From contig DGXY01000114.1 of the NCBI GenBank assembly GCA_002396885.1, positions 1 to 26,105 of the forward strand: a DNA stretch of 26,105 nt, in the 5' to 3' direction. This document shows, piece after piece, positions 24,290-26,105 of this stretch. The stretch comes from Akkermansiaceae bacterium UBA5020 (GTDB lineage: Bacteria > Verrucomicrobiota > Verrucomicrobiia > Verrucomicrobiales > DEV007). The notes under the pieces were generated by a model, which saw nothing but the letters and a program-made list of their open reading frames with translations, was not told the origin of the DNA and did not search any database. How positions within the stretch are numbered: the first letter of the stretch is position 1; each line of letters starts with the position of its first letter. A program made the translations under genes and the position numbers.

Positions 24290-24996
24290 TTGGTCCCCGG
24301 TAGGAATCGCTCGCGCCCTTCCTCAAAAAGGCGTGTCGCCTCCTCGTAGTCGCTCGCGCGTCCGATGTCGAGCCACTCGCAGTTGCCCGGGTAACAGAAA
24401 ATCGGGACCCCCCGGTCGCGAAGGTCCAGCATCATCACATTGAGATCATATTTCCCCTCCGGGGGAATCACCTCCAGGACCGATCGGTGCATGGCGTAGA
24501 TGCCCATGCTGACCGTGAAATACTCGGTCGGTTTCTCGATGTAGTCGGCGAGGAACCCCTCTTCCACCCGCAAAACCCCGAGGTCGATCTTCACCTCTTT
24601 TTCGAAGGTGGCGATCGAGACCTTCCGCCCGTTTTCGACATGACTCTTGAACAGGTCGGAGAAATCGAGGGTGGTGAGGATGTCCCCGTTGAGCATCAGG
24701 AAATTCTCGTCGAGAGAATTCATGAGCCGCAACGGACCCGCCGTGCCGAGCGGCTCGCTTTCCTCGGAGTATTCGATCTTCATGCCAAGACGTTCCCCCG
24801 CTCCGAAGAAGGCCCGGATCAGGTGCGACATGTGATTGACCGCCATGACGATCTCGGTGACCCCGTGGTAACGAAGTTGCTCGAGGACGATCTCGAGAAT
24901 CGCCTTGTCTCCCACCGGAACGAGCGGCTTGGGAAATGTGTTGGTGAAAGGCCGCAGCCGCGATCCTTTCCCCCCCGCTAGAATGACTGCCTGCAT
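24286..24996 (-). CDS. Sugar-1-phosphate nucleotidyltransferase
   Basis: A 236-residue Rossmann-like NTP transferase. The signature AVILAGGKGSRLRPFT (3-18) is followed by PKPLVPVGDKAILE, MLNGDILT (Asp for metal binding), EPLGTAGPL, IEKPTEYFTVSMGIY and LDIGRASDYEEA. It would join a sugar-1-phosphate to a nucleotide, giving the donor for the dehydratase encoded just upstream. In legionaminic acid pathways the equivalent enzyme (PtmE) uses GTP but carries CBS domains, which are absent here. GDP or UDP specificity cannot be read. ATG 24996 gives the usual N-terminus. It lies 22 bp after the dehydratase and overlaps the reductase (ATGA). Confidence 0.9.
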   Translation of the reverse strand: MQAVILAGGKGSRLRPFTNTFPKPLVPVGDKAILEIVLEQLRYHGVTEIVMAVNHMSHLIRAFFGAGERLGMKIEYSEESEPLGTAGPLRLMNSLDENFLMLNGDILTTLDFSDLFKSHVENGRKVSIATFEKEVKIDLGVLRVEEGFLADYIEKPTEYFTVSMGIYAMHRSVLEVIPPEGKYDLNVMMLDLRDRGVPIFCYPGNCEWLDIGRASDYEEATRLFEEGRERFLPGTK

Positions 24997-25018
24997 GATG
25001 ACAAGGTGGGCTTTGGCT

Positions 25019-26020
25019 TCAGACCTGGTAGATCCCGGATTGGTAGGATTTCCGGTTCGAGTCGTCGCGGAACCAGGTGATCGTCTGCCGCAGGCCTTCG
25101 GCCAAGGGCGTGCGTGGACGCCAGCCCGTGAGACGCTCGAGTTTTTCTGCACACCCGAGGAGGCGCTCCACCTCACTCTTGGCCGGGCGCACCCGCTCAT
25201 CGTCGGAATCGATGGTGGCCTCGGGATGGATCTGCCCGATCAGGGTCCGGGCCAGATCACCCACCGAGATTTCCTCGCCGGTGGCGATGTTGATCTCCTC
25301 GCCCTCGACTCCGTCGGCCATGGCGATGCGGAAGAATCCCTCGGCGGTGTCTTTCACGAACACGAGATCGCGCGTCGGTGTGAGCGAGCCGAGTTTGATG
25401 GAAGGGCTCCCGTCGAGCAATTGCGTGATGATCGTGGGAATCACCGCCCGCGCCGACTGCCTCGGCCCGTAGGTGTTGAAAGGACGAACGATCGTGACGG
25501 GAAGATTGAAACTGCGGAAATAACTCTCCGCAAAGCGGTCCGCGCCGATCTTGCTGGCGGAATAGGGCGACTGCCCCTGCAAGGGGTGGCTTTCATTGAT
25601 CGGCACGTAGCGCGCCGTGCCATAGACCTCGGAAGTGGATGTGACGAGGAGTCGCGACGTCTTTGCATCGCGCGCCGCCTCGAGCACGTTCAGGGTCCCG
25701 CGGATGTTCGTGTCGAGATAGCTCTCCGGCGAACGGTAGCTGTAGGGAATCCCAATGAGCGCGGCGAGGTGCATCACCAGGTCCGCTCCCTCGACGAAGG
25801 TTCGCACGCAGCGAGGATCCCTCACATCCCCCGCCACGATCTCGACCCGCGCCAAGGCATCCCGCCCGAGCTGGTCGAGCCAGCCATGGTGGCCGAAGGA
25901 GTTGTAACAGACCATCGCCCGCACCCGCCATCCCTCGGAGACCATCTTTTCGACAAGATGGCTCCCGATGAATCCATCGGCTCCGGTGATGGCGACCAGT
26001 TTGTCAGGTGATGCAGCCAT
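25019..26020 (-). CDS. legB: NDP-sugar 4,6-dehydratase, LegB type
   Basis: A 333-residue extended SDR. The NAD loop is GADGFIG (13-19). CYNSFGHHGWLD (38-49), HLAALIGIPYSY, TSTSEVYGTA (127-136), QSPYSASK (Y153, K157) and RPFNTYGPRQSARAVIPTII together are the hallmark pattern of LegB-like dehydratases. These convert an NDP-HexNAc to the 4-keto-6-deoxy sugar. The active-site segment has SE where dTDP-glucose dehydratases have DE, as expected for this subgroup. The other legionaminic acid genes (aminotransferase, acetyltransferase, synthase) are absent, so the end product is probably a different deoxy-sugar. ATG 26020 is right because the NAD loop starts a few residues later. A terminator-like palindrome lies just upstream. 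Confidence 0.88.
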   Translation of the reverse strand: MAASPDKLVAITGADGFIGSHLVEKMVSEGWRVRAMVCYNSFGHHGWLDQLGRDALARVEIVAGDVRDPRCVRTFVEGADLVMHLAALIGIPYSYRSPESYLDTNIRGTLNVLEAARDAKTSRLLVTSTSEVYGTARYVPINESHPLQGQSPYSASKIGADRFAESYFRSFNLPVTIVRPFNTYGPRQSARAVIPTIITQLLDGSPSIKLGSLTPTRDLVFVKDTAEGFFRIAMADGVEGEEINIATGEEISVGDLARTLIGQIHPEATIDSDDERVRPAKSEVERLLGCAEKLERLTGWRPRTPLAEGLRQTITWFRDDSNRKSYQSGIYQV

Positions 26021-26023
26021 CGG

Positions 26024-26044
26024 AAAAAGGCCGGACGTCCGGCC
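26024..26044 (-). terminator. Terminator-like perfect palindrome abutting the legB start
   Basis: A perfect 16-bp palindrome GGCCGGACGTCCGGCC (26029-26044) is followed on the minus strand by TTTTT (plus-strand A at 26024-26028). CCG and the ATG of the dehydratase gene come directly after. A GC stem plus T-run is the classical intrinsic terminator. It could terminate a gene beyond the window edge, act as an attenuator for the operon, or be a dyad operator. A TTGACT box (minus strand, 26077-26072) lies upstream but has no convincing -10. Confidence 0.55.
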
Positions 26045-26105
26045 CTTGCCGATCCATCCCGCGTGAAGCAAAGTCAAGAGAAAAGCCCGGGATCGACTGA
26101 TCGGG

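Overview
The window is high-GC, gene-dense bacterial DNA. It most likely comes from a member of the Verrucomicrobiota or a neighbouring PVC phylum. The evidence is a very long secreted protein joining a ThuA-like domain to a C-terminal CxxCH cytochrome domain, two tandem envelope proteins sharing a short 'DG-x-x-Y ... G-x-x-x-IP-x-x-x-LP' module typical of that phylum, many lipoproteins, and intergenic repeats of the type that translate as 'NPKSEIRN'. No phage, transposase, integrase or CRISPR is visible.

Layout. Positions 1-167 are an AT-rich flank. Positions 168-3638 (-) encode the ThuA/cytochrome c protein. Positions 3639-4216 are a non-coding stretch carrying an array of about 128-bp repeats with alternating hairpins. 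Positions 4217-7500 (-) hold a three-gene group in transcription order: a PQQ-type beta-propeller lipoprotein, a HemN-family radical SAM protein, and a chorismate-lyase-like protein whose start overlaps the radical SAM stop. A DUF3108-type lipoprotein (7589-8410, +) diverges from that group. Two coiled-coil envelope proteins follow on the minus strand (8414-9921), then a tRNA-Leu(CAA) on the plus strand (10067-10147). Positions 10224-15666 (-) carry, in transcription order, a TIM-barrel sugar isomerase-like protein, penicillin-binding protein 2, a VanZ-like membrane protein with an extra C-terminal domain, and an AlgD-like nucleotide-sugar dehydrogenase.

The right-hand 10 kb is a surface-polysaccharide locus made of two converging operons. 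The plus-strand operon (15763-22192) encodes a GT4 glycosyltransferase, a GtrA-like membrane protein, a WbpP-type UDP-HexNAc 4-epimerase, a second GT4 glycosyltransferase, a methyltransferase and a Wzx-type flippase. The minus-strand operon (26020-22179) encodes a LegB-type 4,6-dehydratase, a sugar-1-phosphate nucleotidyltransferase, an Rmd-like 4-ketoreductase and a third GT4 glycosyltransferase. The last two genes of this operon are each joined to the gene before them by ATGA overlaps. The two operons run into each other with overlapping stop codons. Together they would make activated deoxy- and acetamido-sugars, assemble and methylate an oligosaccharide, and flip it across the inner membrane. 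No polymerase or initiating sugar-phosphate transferase is visible.

Two window-wide observations stand out. Almost no gene has a Shine-Dalgarno sequence, and a short pyrimidine-rich tract usually precedes the start codon. A ten-base AT-rich word occurs three times inside genes in two different reading frames. The best candidates for something undescribed are the hairpin repeat array, the radical SAM/chorismate-lyase-like pair, and the terminator-like palindrome lying against the start codon of the minus-strand polysaccharide operon.
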